A DNA stretch of 64,000 nucleotides from Shinella zoogloeoides (GCF_020883495.1 NZ_CP086610.1:1283501-1347500), one strand, 5' to 3'; positions 36,473 to 54,579 are shown, counted from the first letter of the stretch. Program-made: numbers and translations. Notes: generated by a model from the sequence alone, not told the origin.

Positions 36473-37420
36473 TCAGATCGACCAGTTGCTGTCGGAGGCG
36501 CCCCGGGGGACGATTTCCTGGCAGCGCTCCATGGAGCGCGGCAGGTTTTCGGCGAGGTGGTCTATGAGGGCGCGTACGGCCGGCAGCATGCCGTGGCGCG
36601 AGGTGAACACGGCATGCACGGCCGATTCCGCGCTCGACCAGTCGGGCAGGACCGGCGTCAGCAGGCCGGCGCGGAAGCCGCGCTCGACGATCATGTCCGG
36701 CAGCAGCGCCAGCCCCACGCCCTCGATGGTCGCCCGTTCCAGAACGGTGAAGTCGGAGCAGGTCAGAACCGGCGAATGGGAGACGTCGTGTACCTCGCCA
36801 TTGGCGTGGAACAGCGTCCAGATGGCGCGCGGATTGTTCTCCTGCATGGAAAGGGTCGGCACGCGGCCGATCGTGTCGAGGTCGATGGGGCCGTAATGTT
36901 CTAGGAAGCGGGGACTTGCCGCAAGGTAGCGGCGGGTTCCGCCGAAGCGGCGCACGATCAGCGACTGGTCGGTGTCGTAGCTGTCGCGCACGCGCAGCGC
37001 CACGTCTATCCGCTCCTCGATGAGATCGACCGGCCGCCCGGTGGTGAGGATCGAGAGGCGGACCAGCGGATAGCGCCGCATGAAGCCCGGCAAGATATCC
37101 GCGACGACGGGGGCGAAGCCGGGCGGCATGGACATGCGCACCGTGCCGGCCGGCTCCGCCTTGGCGACCGCGACCACGGCCTCCGCCGCCTCCACGCCGG
37201 AAAGCACCGCCTCGCAGCGCTCGTAGAAGGACTGGCCGATATCGGTGACGGAGAGCTTGCGGGTGGAGCGCTCGATGAGCCGCACGCCGAGCTGTTCCTC
37301 CAGCGCGGCGATGCGCTTGCTGATCTTCGACTTCGGCAAGGACAGGGCATTGGCCGCGGCGGTGAAACCCTTGTGCCGAACCACGGCGGCGTAAAGCGCG
37401 AGATCGTTCAGGTCCTGCAT
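36473..37420 (-). CDS. LysR family transcriptional regulator
   Basis: The 315-residue protein has an N-terminal winged helix-turn-helix (about 1-60: FTAAANALSLPKSKISKRIAALEEQLGVRL) and a periplasmic-binding-like effector domain. It is divergent from the azoreductase gene at 37552, a common arrangement in which the LysR protein controls its neighbour. A palindrome in the shared 131-bp region (37450-37467) is the candidate operator. Effector unknown; an electrophile or quinone would fit the target. Confidence 0.93.
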   Translation of the reverse strand: MQDLNDLALYAAVVRHKGFTAAANALSLPKSKISKRIAALEEQLGVRLIERSTRKLSVTDIGQSFYERCEAVLSGVEAAEAVVAVAKAEPAGTVRMSMPPGFAPVVADILPGFMRRYPLVRLSILTTGRPVDLIEERIDVALRVRDSYDTDQSLIVRRFGGTRRYLAASPRFLEHYGPIDLDTIGRVPTLSMQENNPRAIWTLFHANGEVHDVSHSPVLTCSDFTVLERATIEGVGLALLPDMIVERGFRAGLLTPVLPDWSSAESAVHAVFTSRHGMLPAVRALIDHLAENLPRSMERCQEIVPRGASDSNWSI

Positions 37421-37449
37421 GGCGTTCTCTCCGGTGATCGCCTGATTAT

Positions 37450-37467
37450 TGTTTCCATGCGGAAACA
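37450..37467. promoter_or_regulatory. 18-bp palindrome, candidate LysR operator
   Basis: TGTTTCC (37450-37456), ATGC spacer, GGAAACA (37461-37467) form a perfect 7+4+7 palindrome 29 bp from the LysR start and 85 bp from the azoreductase start. It contains the T-N11-A pattern used by LysR-type regulators. Confidence 0.65.
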
Positions 37468-37551
37468 GTCAATTGGATTTTTGCCGTCTAATCACGCGAT
37501 TGTTTTCGGATCATATGGGTTGCATCGAATTTCAAGCAAAGGTGCTGACCC

Positions 37552-38175
37552 ATGAACCTCCTTCACATCGATTCCGGCATTCTCGGCGATCATTCCGTTT
37601 CCCGCCGCCTGACCGCCGCCGTCGCCGCCCAGATCAAGGCCGAGCAGCCCCGCACGGCCGTCACCTATCGCGACCTCGTCGCCAGCCCGCTGCCGCATCT
37701 TTCCGGCGCGCATCTGATGGCGGCCAACGCCGCGCCTGAAGATGTCGATGCGCAGATTGCGGCCGACGTCGCGGAAAGCAAGGCCGTGCTGGATGAGTTC
37801 CTTGCCGCCGACACCGTCGTCCTCGGCGTGCCCATGTACAATTTCTCCCTGCCGAGCCAGCTCAAGGCCTGGATCGACCGCGTCGCCGTTGCCGGCAAGA
37901 CGTTCCGCTATACGGCCGAAGGTCCGGAAGGGCTTGCCAAGGGCAAGAAGGTGATCGTCGTCTCCACCCGCGGTGGTCACTACAGCGCCGGCCCGGCGGC
38001 TATCATGGATCACCAGGAAAGCTACCTGAAGACCGTGCTCGGCTTCCTCGGCATCACGGATATCGAGATCGTTCGCGCCGAGGGGCTGAATCTCAGCGCC
38101 GACTCGAAGGTCGAGGCCATTTCGGAGGCCGAGCGCGTCATTTCCGATCGCGGCAGCCTGAAGCTTGCAAGCTGA
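37552..38175 (+). CDS. azoR: FMN-dependent NADH-azoreductase
   Basis: Flavodoxin-fold quinone/azo reductase of 207 residues. Family marks are the start MNLLHIDSGILGDHSVSR (phosphate-binding loop), VLGVPMYNFSLPSQLKAWID, KTFRYTAEGPEGLAKGKKV and VVSTRGGHY. AzoR enzymes reduce quinones and azo or nitro compounds with two electrons and protect against thiol stress. Divergent regulation by the adjacent LysR gene is likely. Confidence 0.93.
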   Translation: MNLLHIDSGILGDHSVSRRLTAAVAAQIKAEQPRTAVTYRDLVASPLPHLSGAHLMAANAAPEDVDAQIAADVAESKAVLDEFLAADTVVLGVPMYNFSLPSQLKAWIDRVAVAGKTFRYTAEGPEGLAKGKKVIVVSTRGGHYSAGPAAIMDHQESYLKTVLGFLGITDIEIVRAEGLNLSADSKVEAISEAERVISDRGSLKLAS

Positions 38176-38191
38176 GGTCGCTACCCAAAAT

Positions 38192-38229
38192 GCAAAAGGC
38201 CCGCCGGTGGAAGCCGGCGGGCCTTTTGC
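38192..38229. terminator. Bidirectional terminator between azoR and rlmB
   Basis: GCAAAAGGCCCGCCGG (38192-38207) and CCGGCGGGCCTTTTGC (38214-38229) form a perfect 16-bp stem with a 6-nt loop and T/A-rich ends on both strands, between convergent genes. Confidence 0.9.
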
Positions 38230-38245
38230 GCATTCAGGAGGTGGT

Positions 38246-39121
38246 TCAGCCGAACAGGTGGCGATGCGAGGCGTAGAGCGCGATGGCGGCCGCATTCGAC
38301 ACGTTGAGCGACTTGATCGCGCCGGGCATGTCGAGACGGGCGAGGGCCTTGCAGGTGGCGCGCGTCTTCTGCCGCAGGCCCTTGCCCTCCGAGCCCATCA
38401 CGAGCGCGATACGCTGGCCGGAAAGCGTGCCTTCCAGCGGGGCGGGGCCTTCCGAATCGAGGCCGACCGTCTGGAAGCCGAGCTTGTGCAGCTCTTCCAG
38501 CGCATCCGAGAGATTGGTGATCTGGATATAAGGGATGAGTTCCAGCGCGCCGGAGGCGGTTTTCGCCAATACGCCCGATTCGGTGGGGGAATGGCGCTGC
38601 GTGGTGATGACCGCGCCGGCGTTGAAGGCGACGGCCGAGCGCATGATGGCGCCGACATTGTGCGGGTCGGTGACCTGATCGAGCACGAGCAGGAGCGGCG
38701 AATCCTTCAGCGCCTCCAGCCGGCGCGCCGGCAGCGGCCGCGTTTCCAGCATCACGCCCTGGTGGATGGCTTCGGGGCCCAGCACCTTGTCGAGGTCGGA
38801 GGGAAGCACGGTCTCGACCGGATAGGGCAGGGTGGAAAAGTCCGGCAGCTCCAGCCGCTGGGCGGCGTTCTGGCTCACGGAAAGCTTGATGATTTTGCGC
38901 TCGGGATTGTCGAGCGCCGCGCGCACCGTATGCAGGCCATAAAGGAAGACCTGGTCGGGGGCGACGGCCGGCGGCTTCCAGCCTTCGGCCTGCCGGCGCC
39001 GGCGGTCGTCCTTGGGCGTCGGGATCTCGCCGCGCTCGCGCCGCTGGTCGCGATGCGCCCGGCGAAGCTTGGCGTAGTGGGTGTCTTTTGCGGACTTGCC
39101 GCCGGTATCGTCTTTGCTCAT
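38246..39121 (-). CDS. rlmB: 23S rRNA (guanosine-2'-O)-methyltransferase RlmB-like (SpoU/TrmH)
   Basis: SPOUT-class methyltransferase of 291 residues. It has an N-terminal basic region (RRAHRDQRRERG), a substrate-binding domain beginning VFLYGLHTVRAAL, and the three SpoU motifs: LVLDQVTDPHNVGAIMRSA, ALVMGSEGKGL and KSLNVSNAAAIALY, which build the trefoil-knot SAM site. The start at 39121 (MSKDDTGGKSAK) was chosen over 39319, whose extra sequence overlaps the tRNA promoter region. Specificity for G2251 of 23S rRNA is by similarity. Confidence 0.92.
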   Translation of the reverse strand: MSKDDTGGKSAKDTHYAKLRRAHRDQRRERGEIPTPKDDRRRRQAEGWKPPAVAPDQVFLYGLHTVRAALDNPERKIIKLSVSQNAAQRLELPDFSTLPYPVETVLPSDLDKVLGPEAIHQGVMLETRPLPARRLEALKDSPLLLVLDQVTDPHNVGAIMRSAVAFNAGAVITTQRHSPTESGVLAKTASGALELIPYIQITNLSDALEELHKLGFQTVGLDSEGPAPLEGTLSGQRIALVMGSEGKGLRQKTRATCKALARLDMPGAIKSLNVSNAAAIALYASHRHLFG

Positions 39122-39262
39122 GCCGCTTCTATAATGCATGTCGCGCAAAAGTGTGCAGCGGTTTTGCACGAACTGCGAAAAATCGGGTGGGGAGCAAATC
39201 CCGCAGCCTGGGCCTCCGATGGGGACGATGACGTTTTTCGCAATTTTTTCCGTGACGTCGTG

Positions 39263-39291
39263 TTGACAGGATGAATTGTGCCCGTCATATA
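39263..39291 (+). promoter_or_regulatory. Sigma-70 type promoter of the tRNA-Tyr/tRNA-Gly unit
   Basis: TTGACA (39263-39268), a 17-bp spacer and CATATA (39286-39291) resemble the rhizobial CTTGAC-N17-CTATAT consensus, 75 bp upstream of the mature tRNA-Tyr 5' end. Confidence 0.7.
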
Positions 39292-39366
39292 CCGCGCCAG
39301 ATCGAAGGCGCCGCTGCAAGGCACTGCCGAACGGTCGCTACTGGTCGCTTGATCCCGCCGGAATAT

Positions 39367-39451
39367 GGAGGGATGCCCGAGTGGTTAAAGGGGACGGACT
39401 GTAAATCCGTTGGCTCAGCCTACGTTGGTTCAAATCCAACTCCCTCCACCA
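39367..39451 (+). tRNA. tRNA-Tyr (GTA)
   Basis: Class II tRNA of 85 nt including encoded CCA. The acceptor GGAGGGA pairs with TCCCTCC, the anticodon stem-loop CGGACTGTAAATCCG carries GTA, and a long variable arm (TGGCTCAGCCTACG region) is present. tRNA-Gly follows after 26 bp. Confidence 0.97.
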
Positions 39452-39477
39452 TTCCGTTGCTCGGATCAAGACCTCCC

Positions 39478-39551
39478 GCGGGTATAGCTCAATGGTAGAG
39501 CAGCAGCCTTCCAAGCTGAATACGCGGGTTCGATTCCCGCTACCCGCTCCA
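39478..39551 (+). tRNA. tRNA-Gly (TCC)
   Basis: Cloverleaf of 74 nt with encoded CCA. The acceptor GCGGGTA pairs with TACCCGC; the anticodon loop CTTCCAA carries TCC. It is in the same transcript as tRNA-Tyr, the arrangement seen upstream of tuf in many Proteobacteria. Confidence 0.97.
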
Positions 39552-39690
39552 TCGATAATCCCTTGAAATTGGTGTGTTGTGCGGTCTCGCCGCGATCGAT
39601 GACGCTCTTCGCTTCCGGCGCGAATCCTCAAGCCGCTCGACTCTTTCCTCAATTGGTTCCATGATCTTCCTCAGCGATGGGGAGGGGATC

Positions 39691-40065
39691 ATGAATATGA
39701 AATCCTGCATTGTTGTCGCCTTCGCGGCAGCCCTTTCGGGTTGCGGCCAAACCGCGACGAAAGAAGTGACGCCGTCGACGCCGGTCTATGCGCTGACGCA
39801 GGCGGATACCGAGACTGTCCAGGCCGGCGTGCGGGCCTCGCTCAAGGACCCGGCATCCGCAACCTTCGGCCCGATGAGCGCGACGCAGCGGGCCGATGGC
39901 GTGATAACGGTCTGCGGCTATGTCGGCACGGCACCCTTCATGGGCGTCCTGACGCTTGCGCCGAAGCCGGTCTTCGACGTGACCGGGGTCGGGAGCGACG
40001 ACGCGAAGGCGGCGTTGACGACGACGTTCTGCCAGAAAGCCGGAATCGTTCTGGCGGCGCAGTAG
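39691..40065 (+). CDS. Small lipoprotein, unknown function (124 aa)
   Basis: The ATG at 39691 follows GGAGGGGATC and opens a lipoprotein signal: hydrophobic stretch VVAFAAALSGC with lipobox LSGC, acylated Cys18. The mature part has DPASATFGPMSATQ and VITVCGYVGTAPFMG with two more cysteines (VCGY and TFCQK) that could form a disulfide. The ASLKDPxSAxF pattern occurs in several small exported rhizobial proteins. It lies between tRNA-Gly and tuf but is unrelated to translation. Confidence 0.75.
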   Translation: MNMKSCIVVAFAAALSGCGQTATKEVTPSTPVYALTQADTETVQAGVRASLKDPASATFGPMSATQRADGVITVCGYVGTAPFMGVLTLAPKPVFDVTGVGSDDAKAALTTTFCQKAGIVLAAQ

Positions 40066-40259
40066 GCGTCGGGGCGGTATTATTGCCGGTTCCGGAGGCC
40101 TTGGCGGCGGGATATGCCGGCTCGGCCGTGACGCATTTCGCGCTCAGACGGCGGGGCAGCATCCCGGCATAAGGCTTTGCCTTGAAAAATCGATTCGGCA
40201 TTCCGACTTATGGCAAATCCGGCTTGCCCAAGCTCGTTTCCGGCGGATTTCGTTGTGCA

Positions 40260-40294
40260 TTTAAGGCTTGCGCATTCGTTGCGAAAGCCTTAAA
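40260..40294 (+). promoter_or_regulatory. Leader hairpin upstream of the first tuf gene
   Basis: TTTAAGGCTT-like arms (stem 40260-40269 with 40285-40294) pair over 10 bp, and an inner CGCA/TGCG stem extends the hairpin with one mismatch and a 5-nt loop. It ends 56 bp before the tuf start. It could terminate the lipoprotein transcript or act in the tuf leader; no T-run follows, favouring a leader role. Confidence 0.5.
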
Positions 40295-40350
40295 CGCCTG
40301 CCAAACCGGACGGGCCGGTTAGCCCAACTTTCGTTCAGTAGGAAAAAGAC

Positions 40351-41526
<1,176 letters not shown>

Positions 41527-41549
41527 TTTCGGGTCCCTGACCTGAAGAG

Positions 41550-41577
41550 AGCCCCGCGGGAAACCGCGGGGCTTTTG
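41550..41577 (+). terminator. Rho-independent terminator of tuf copy 1
   Basis: AGCCCCGCGG (41550-41559), a GAAA loop and CCGCGGGGCT (41564-41573) followed by TTT form a 10-bp stem 23 bp after the tuf stop. Confidence 0.93.
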
Positions 41578-41738
41578 CGTTTCGGGCGCTTGCGCTGATG
41601 GGGCAGGGCGCTTGCCGGAATAAGCACTGATTTGTTGTAAGAAATGCGTTTTTCGGGCTTGCAAAGTCCGCCCCAGCGCCGTAAAGACCCCATGCCTTGC
41701 CGGTGACGGGTGCTTTGCTTCCGATGCGGCAGGCGATT

Positions 41739-41814
<76 letters not shown>

Positions 41815-41907
41815 TTTCCTGCCGGACAGCGCGGACCACTTGCAGCGACGGTCGTAAATGGCGTGGCGGCTTCCACCGCCTAAATTCGTTAAAAGTCCGG
41901 TTGCCTC

Positions 41908-41936
41908 TTGTGAAAAAGGGAATCGGGCTTTATGTA
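41908..41936 (+). promoter_or_regulatory. Candidate promoter of secE-nusG
   Basis: TTGTGA (41908-41913), 17-bp spacer, TATGTA (41931-41936), 70 bp upstream of secE. Spacing is ideal but both hexamers are only partial matches. Confidence 0.4.
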
Positions 41937-42006
41937 GGGCAAAACAGACACGCGGTGCGTGGGGCTGAGAGTTCAGCTTTACGCGCCGTAATGGCGTGGA
42001 CATTCA

Positions 42007-42207
42007 ATGGCATCGAAAACGAATCCGATTGCGTTTCTGAAGCAGGTACGCTCCGAGACGGCGAAAGTGACTTGGCCCTCGCGGCGCGAGACGATGATCT
42101 CGACCGTCATGGTGTTTGTCATGGTCTTCCTTGCCGCAGTGTTCTTCTTTGCTGCGGACCAGTTGATGGGCTGGCTGATCGGCCTCGTCCTGAACGCCGG
42201 CGCCTGA
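42007..42207 (+). CDS. secE: Preprotein translocase subunit SecE
   Basis: The 66-residue single-helix form usual outside enterics. An amphipathic N-terminal helix (FLKQVRSETAKVTWPSRRET, conserved WPSRxET) precedes one membrane helix (VMVFVMVFLAAVFFFAADQL). SecE clamps SecY in the translocon. It starts the secE-nusG pair, 16 bp from nusG. Confidence 0.97.
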   Translation: MASKTNPIAFLKQVRSETAKVTWPSRRETMISTVMVFVMVFLAAVFFFAADQLMGWLIGLVLNAGA

Positions 42208-42223
42208 TTGGTTGGAGATGAAC

Positions 42224-42754
42224 ATGGCTTCCCGTTGGTACATCGTCCACGCCTATTCGAATTTCGAGAAGAAGGTCGCTGAGGATATCGAGAACAAGGC
42301 CCGCCAGAAGGGTCTTGATCACCTCTTCGAAAAGATCCTCGTGCCGACCGAAAAGGTCGTCGAGGTGCGTCGCGGCCGCAAGGTCGACTCCGAGCGCAAG
42401 TTCTTCCCCGGCTACGTGCTGGTGCGGGCGAACCTGACCGACGAGGCGTACCACCTCATCAAGAATACGCCGAAGGTCACGGGCTTCCTCGGTTCCGACA
42501 ACAAGCCGGTTCCGATCCCGGACAGCGAGGCGGAACGCATCCTGTCGCAGGTTCAGGACGGTGTTGATCGTCCCAAGCCCTCCGTCTCCTTCGAGATCGG
42601 CGAGCAGGTTCGCGTTTCCGACGGTCCGTTCGCTTCGTTCAACGGTATCGTCCAGGACGTCGACGAGGAGCGGTCGCGCCTCAAGGTGGAAGTGTCGATC
42701 TTCGGTCGCGCCACCCCGGTCGAGCTGGAATACGCCCAGGTCGAGAAAATCTGA
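42224..42754 (+). CDS. nusG: Transcription termination/antitermination protein NusG
   Basis: Binds RNA polymerase, links it to the ribosome or Rho. The 176-residue protein has the NGN domain (MASRWYIVHAYSNFEKKV... with RKFFPGYVLV) and the C-terminal KOW domain (GEQVRVSDGPFASFNGIVQDV). The ATG at 42224 follows GGAGATGAAC. rplK begins 201 bp downstream. Confidence 0.97.
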   Translation: MASRWYIVHAYSNFEKKVAEDIENKARQKGLDHLFEKILVPTEKVVEVRRGRKVDSERKFFPGYVLVRANLTDEAYHLIKNTPKVTGFLGSDNKPVPIPDSEAERILSQVQDGVDRPKPSVSFEIGEQVRVSDGPFASFNGIVQDVDEERSRLKVEVSIFGRATPVELEYAQVEKI

Positions 42755-42955
42755 TTTCGGCGGCGCTTTCGGGCGCTGCTCGTTCGAAAATCCAATCCTC
42801 GTTCCGAGGGTTGGTGGCGGAAGTTTCCGCCGACCGCGTGGAAGGGAAGGCGGCCTGTAGCCGGGCGCTCGTACCGCACCACGCAACCGCAGCCGCCGGT
42901 CTTTGGACCGGCATCGAGGGCCGGGCAACCGGCCGCATTCTGAAAGGCAGAGAAA

Positions 42956-43387
42956 ATGGCTAAGAAAGTTGCAGGCCAGCTCAAGCTTCAGGTCAAGGCA
43001 GGATCGGCAAACCCGTCCCCGCCGATCGGCCCGGCGCTTGGTCAGCGTGGCATTAACATCATGGAATTCTGCAAGTCGTTCAACGCAGCGACGCAGGAAA
43101 TGGAAAAGGGTATGCCGATCCCGGTCGTCATCACCTACTACCAGGACAAGTCCTTCACCTTCGTGATGAAGCAGCCGCCGGTGACCTACTTCCTCAAGAA
43201 GGAAGCCAAGATCCAGTCCGGCTCGAAGACCCCGGGCAAGGGCGCGACGGTCGGCAAGCTCACCAAGGCTCAGATCAAGTCGATCGCCGAAGCCAAGATG
43301 AAGGATCTCAACGCCGCCGATATCGAAGGCGCGATGGCAATGGTCGAGGGCTCCGCCCGCGCCATGGGCCTGGAAGTGGTAGGTTAA
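42956..43387 (+). CDS. rplK: 50S ribosomal protein L11
   Basis: The 143-residue protein of the GTPase-associated centre: [20 protein letters not shown], the proline-rich region bound by thiostrepton-type drugs, then [19 protein letters not shown] C-terminal rRNA-binding domain. The 201-bp leader from nusG contains a GC-rich hairpin near 42813-42835 (GGCGGA/TCCGCC core). In E. coli the L1 protein represses this operon through the rplK leader; the hairpin is a candidate for such control. Confidence 0.98.
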   Translation: MAKKVAGQLKLQVKAGSANPSPPIGPALGQRGINIMEFCKSFNAATQEMEKGMPIPVVITYYQDKSFTFVMKQPPVTYFLKKEAKIQSGSKTPGKGATVGKLTKAQIKSIAEAKMKDLNAADIEGAMAMVEGSARAMGLEVVG

Positions 43388-43391
43388 TATC

Positions 43392-44084
43392 ATGGCCAAG
43401 ATTGCAAAGCGCATCCAGAAGATCCGTGAAGGCATCGACCCGACCAAGCTCGTCGCCCTGTCGGACGCTATCGCTCTCGTCAAGGAGCGTGCCGTCGCCA
43501 AGTTCGACGAAACCGTCGAAGTCGCCATGAACCTCGGCGTCGACCCGCGCCACGCAGACCAGATGGTCCGCGGCGTGGTCAACCTGCCGAACGGCACGGG
43601 CCGTGACGTTCGCGTCGCCGTCTTCGCACGTGGCGCCAAGGCTGACGAAGCCAAGGCTGCCGGCGCCGACATCGTCGGTGCGGAAGACCTGCTCGAAATC
43701 GTCCAGGGCGGCAAGATCGACTTCGATCGTTGCATCGCGACCCCGGACATGATGCCGCTCGTCGGTCGCCTCGGTAAGGTTCTCGGCCCGCGCGGCATGA
43801 TGCCGAACCCGAAGGTCGGCACGGTCACCATGGACGTCACGGGCGCCGTCAAGGCTTCCAAGGGCGGCGCAGTCGAGTTCCGCGTCGAGAAGGCTGGTAT
43901 CATCCACGCCGGCATCGGCAAGGCTTCCTTCGACGCCAAGGCTCTTGAAGAGAACATCAAGGCCTTCGCCGACGCCGTCATCAAGGCGAAGCCGGCTGGC
44001 GCCAAGGGCAACTACGTCAAGCGCGTAGCCATCTCTTCGACGATGGGCCCAGGCGTAAAGATCGACCCGTCGACGGTCGCTTAA
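43392..44084 (+). CDS. rplA: 50S ribosomal protein L1
   Basis: The 230-residue L1 stalk protein, with [20 protein letters not shown], domain [23 protein letters not shown] and the C-terminal [12 protein letters not shown]. It follows rplK by 4 bp. L1 moves with the E-site tRNA and is the likely translational repressor of its own operon. Confidence 0.98.
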   Translation: MAKIAKRIQKIREGIDPTKLVALSDAIALVKERAVAKFDETVEVAMNLGVDPRHADQMVRGVVNLPNGTGRDVRVAVFARGAKADEAKAAGADIVGAEDLLEIVQGGKIDFDRCIATPDMMPLVGRLGKVLGPRGMMPNPKVGTVTMDVTGAVKASKGGAVEFRVEKAGIIHAGIGKASFDAKALEENIKAFADAVIKAKPAGAKGNYVKRVAISSTMGPGVKIDPSTVA

Positions 44085-44115
44085 TTTCGGTTCGGCTTCG
44101 GCCGGATCGCAACAG

Positions 44116-44142
44116 AATTCCCGGCCTATCCGGCCGGGAATT
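44116..44142 (+). terminator. Hairpin after rplA, attenuator-like
   Basis: AATTCCCGGCC (44116-44126) and GGCCGGGAATT (44132-44142) form a perfect 11-bp stem followed by TT and a second stem (TTCCGGG/CCCGGAA, 44142-44159). It may cut transcription before rplJ in part. Confidence 0.7.
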
Positions 44143-44419
44143 TCCGGGGAAACCCGGAACTCCTGTCCGAGATTGCAGGTGGTTAGACCTTAATCACTTT
44201 GCCTGCATGAGACGGGTGAGACCTGAATTTCACTCAGCGTCGGATGACGCGGAATTCGGTTCGAACCTACCTTGCCTGTGTCGCGGCTCTAAGCCGAGCG
44301 CGGGGGGACAGGATCCTCGAGCGTCGCTCGGGATCAGCTTTTTGAGATGATCTCTAGCGGCAAAGGCAAACCCGGCAGGTTCCGTGAGAATTCACGGTCC
44401 TGTTAACTGGAGATAGGCA
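44143..44419 (+). promoter_or_regulatory. rplJL leader, candidate L10(L12)4-binding region
   Basis: The 335 bp between rplA and rplJ hold no gene. After the 44116 hairpin come several paired segments, including TGAGACGGGTGAGACCTGAATTTCACTCA-like alternating repeats near 44207-44236 (split arms) and a CTCGAGCG/CGCTCGGG pair near 44316-44332. In many bacteria this leader binds the L10-L12 complex and represses rplJL translation; position fits, but the consensus was not tested. Confidence 0.5.
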
Positions 44420-44938
44420 GTGGAAAGAGCGGAAAAACGCGAATTCGTCACGGAGCTGAATGAAGTCTTCAAGGCTTCCGGTTCGGTTGTCGTGGCCCGC
44501 TATGCCGGCATCACCGTTGCACAGATGAACGATCTTCGTACGAAGATGCGTGCAGCTGGCGGTACCGTCAAAGTCGCGAAGAACCGCCTGGCCAAAATTG
44601 CCCTTCAGGGTACGGAGTCGGAAGGGATGTCTGATCTCTTCCAGGGTCAGACGCTCATTGCATACGCAAATGATCCGATGATCGCTCCGAAGGTAGCCAT
44701 GGATTTCGCCAAGACCAACGACAAGCTCGTTGTTCTCGGTGGCGCCATGGGTGCGACCACACTCGACGCAGAAGCAGTCAAGTCGCTTGCGACCCTGCCT
44801 TCGCTCGACGAGCTTCGTGCAAAGCTCCTGGGCCTCATTGCAGCCCCGGCAACGCGCGTCGCCACGGTCGTTGCAGCACCGGCAAGCCAGCTTGCCCGCG
44901 TGTTCGCAGCCTACGCCAAGAAGGACGAAGCCGCGTAA
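44420..44938 (+). CDS. rplJ: 50S ribosomal protein L10
   Basis: The 172-residue stalk base protein that anchors L7/L12 dimers. It starts [20 protein letters not shown] from a GTG codon with a GGAG site 7-10 bp before it. Conserved segments are [17 protein letters not shown] and [12 protein letters not shown]; the C-terminal helix (AYAKKDEAA end) binds L12. rplL follows by 60 bp. Confidence 0.97.
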   Translation: MERAEKREFVTELNEVFKASGSVVVARYAGITVAQMNDLRTKMRAAGGTVKVAKNRLAKIALQGTESEGMSDLFQGQTLIAYANDPMIAPKVAMDFAKTNDKLVVLGGAMGATTLDAEAVKSLATLPSLDELRAKLLGLIAAPATRVATVVAAPASQLARVFAAYAKKDEAA

Positions 44939-44998
44939 GGCGGTTTTTCGCTGTAAATCAAACAACCCAGTTCGAACCGAACAAAAGGAACTACTACA

Positions 44999-45376
<378 letters not shown>

Positions 45377-45388
45377 TACCGGAATACG

Positions 45389-45416
45389 ATGGGAGAGGGT
45401 TTCGACCCTCTCCCAT
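45389..45416 (+). terminator. Hairpin with TTCG loop after rplL (partial terminator)
   Basis: ATGGGAGAGGGT (45389-45400), TTCG, ACCCTCTCCCAT (45405-45416): a perfect 12-bp stem with TTCG tetraloop, followed by TGCTCCTTT. Since rpoB lies downstream without an obvious new promoter, it probably acts as the rplL-rpoB attenuator. Confidence 0.85.
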
Positions 45417-45437
45417 TGCTCCTTTCCGCTGAACTGA

Positions 45438-45471
45438 TTACCCAAAAGCCGCAAAAACGGCTTTTGGGTAA
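45438..45471 (+). other. Second intergenic hairpin, possible RNase III site
   Basis: TTACCCAAAAGCCG (45438-45451) and CGGCTTTTGGGTAA (45458-45471) form a perfect 14-bp stem without a T-run. E. coli has an RNase III processing site in the same rplL-rpoB gap; position and form suggest the same here. Confidence 0.6.
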
Positions 45472-45630
45472 TGGGTTCTTCAAGAGGATGGTCTTCGACC
45501 CGCAAGATTGGGCAATCCGGCCCGTCGACCGGCAGCAAGACGAGTTTGAACCAACCCATTGGTCGACGGGATCGACTGGCCAGCGAACCCCGTCCGTTGC
45601 AGGCCCGGATGCAAATTTGAAGGAGCGACG

Positions 45631-49770
<4,140 letters not shown>

Positions 49771-49927
49771 GCCTGATGATCCGGTGCGCGCTTCAAGGCG
49801 CGCACCGTCACCGCCTCGGCCCGGTCGGGCAGGGGCGGCTCATCCGTTTCGAGCAGCCTTGCGGCACCCGGGTATCGCCGCAATTGGTTGCTAAGCAGAG
49901 GGCCACTGGCCCACGAAGGAGATAGGC

Positions 49928-54139
<4,212 letters not shown>

Positions 54140-54161
54140 GGCTGACGCTACGACAATACAG

Positions 54162-54190
54162 AACGCCGGGCCTTGCGCCCGGCGTTTTCG
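54162..54190 (+). terminator. Rho-independent terminator of rpoC
   Basis: AACGCCGGGC (54162-54171), CTTGC loop, GCCCGGCGTT (54177-54186) and TT: a 10-bp stem 22 bp after the rpoC stop. Confidence 0.93.
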
Positions 54191-54232
54191 TTTGGCGGGG
54201 AGGGCGGTTCGCCGGTCCCATGCCAAAAACAA

Positions 54233-54263
54233 AAAAAGCCGCCCGGCGACCGGGCGGCTTTTT
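54233..54263. terminator. Terminator for the minus-strand gene at 54283
   Basis: AAAAAGCCGCCCGG (54233-54246), CGA loop, CCGGGCGGCTTTTT (54250-54263). Perfect 14-bp stem with A and T runs on both sides, so it works in either direction; it lies 20 bp after the minus-strand stop. Confidence 0.93.
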
Positions 54264-54282
54264 GCATTTCGGGAAGAAAGGG

Positions 54283-54579
54283 TCAGGCGAAGCGGATGAT
54301 CGCGACTTCGCCTTCGAGCGCGCCCCGGTAGGCGGAGGCGTGCGGCTCGTCTTCCGGCTCGCCCGTCAGCGTGCCGATCTGGTCGAGGTCTGCTTCCAGG
54401 AACCCTTCCTCGGAAAGCGCGTTCAGGGCTTCCCGCACGGCGCTGTCGTCGTCCGGCGCACGCAGCATGACATGAATGTCGATGCCTTCGTCGCCCTCGC
54501 GCTCATAGGCCTTGCCGATGATGATGAAGACCATCGGCTCGTCGAGCGTATTGTTGTCGTTATCGGCGCTGGACGTCAT
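54283..54579 (-). CDS. Acidic conserved hypothetical protein (98 aa)
   Basis: Unrecognised. The product is strongly acidic (MTSSADNDNNTLDEP start), with a beta-rich core VFIIIGKAYERE, IDIHVMLRAPDDDSAVREAL, EGFLEADLDQIGTL and a C-terminal ALEGEVAIIRFA. A small alpha/beta domain of ACT or ferredoxin-like shape is suggested by the alternation but not shown. It is a lone minus-strand gene between two translation-machinery operons, with its own terminator; similar genes occur at this place in rhizobia as far as I recall. Confidence 0.7.
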   Translation of the reverse strand: MTSSADNDNNTLDEPMVFIIIGKAYEREGDEGIDIHVMLRAPDDDSAVREALNALSEEGFLEADLDQIGTLTGEPEDEPHASAYRGALEGEVAIIRFA

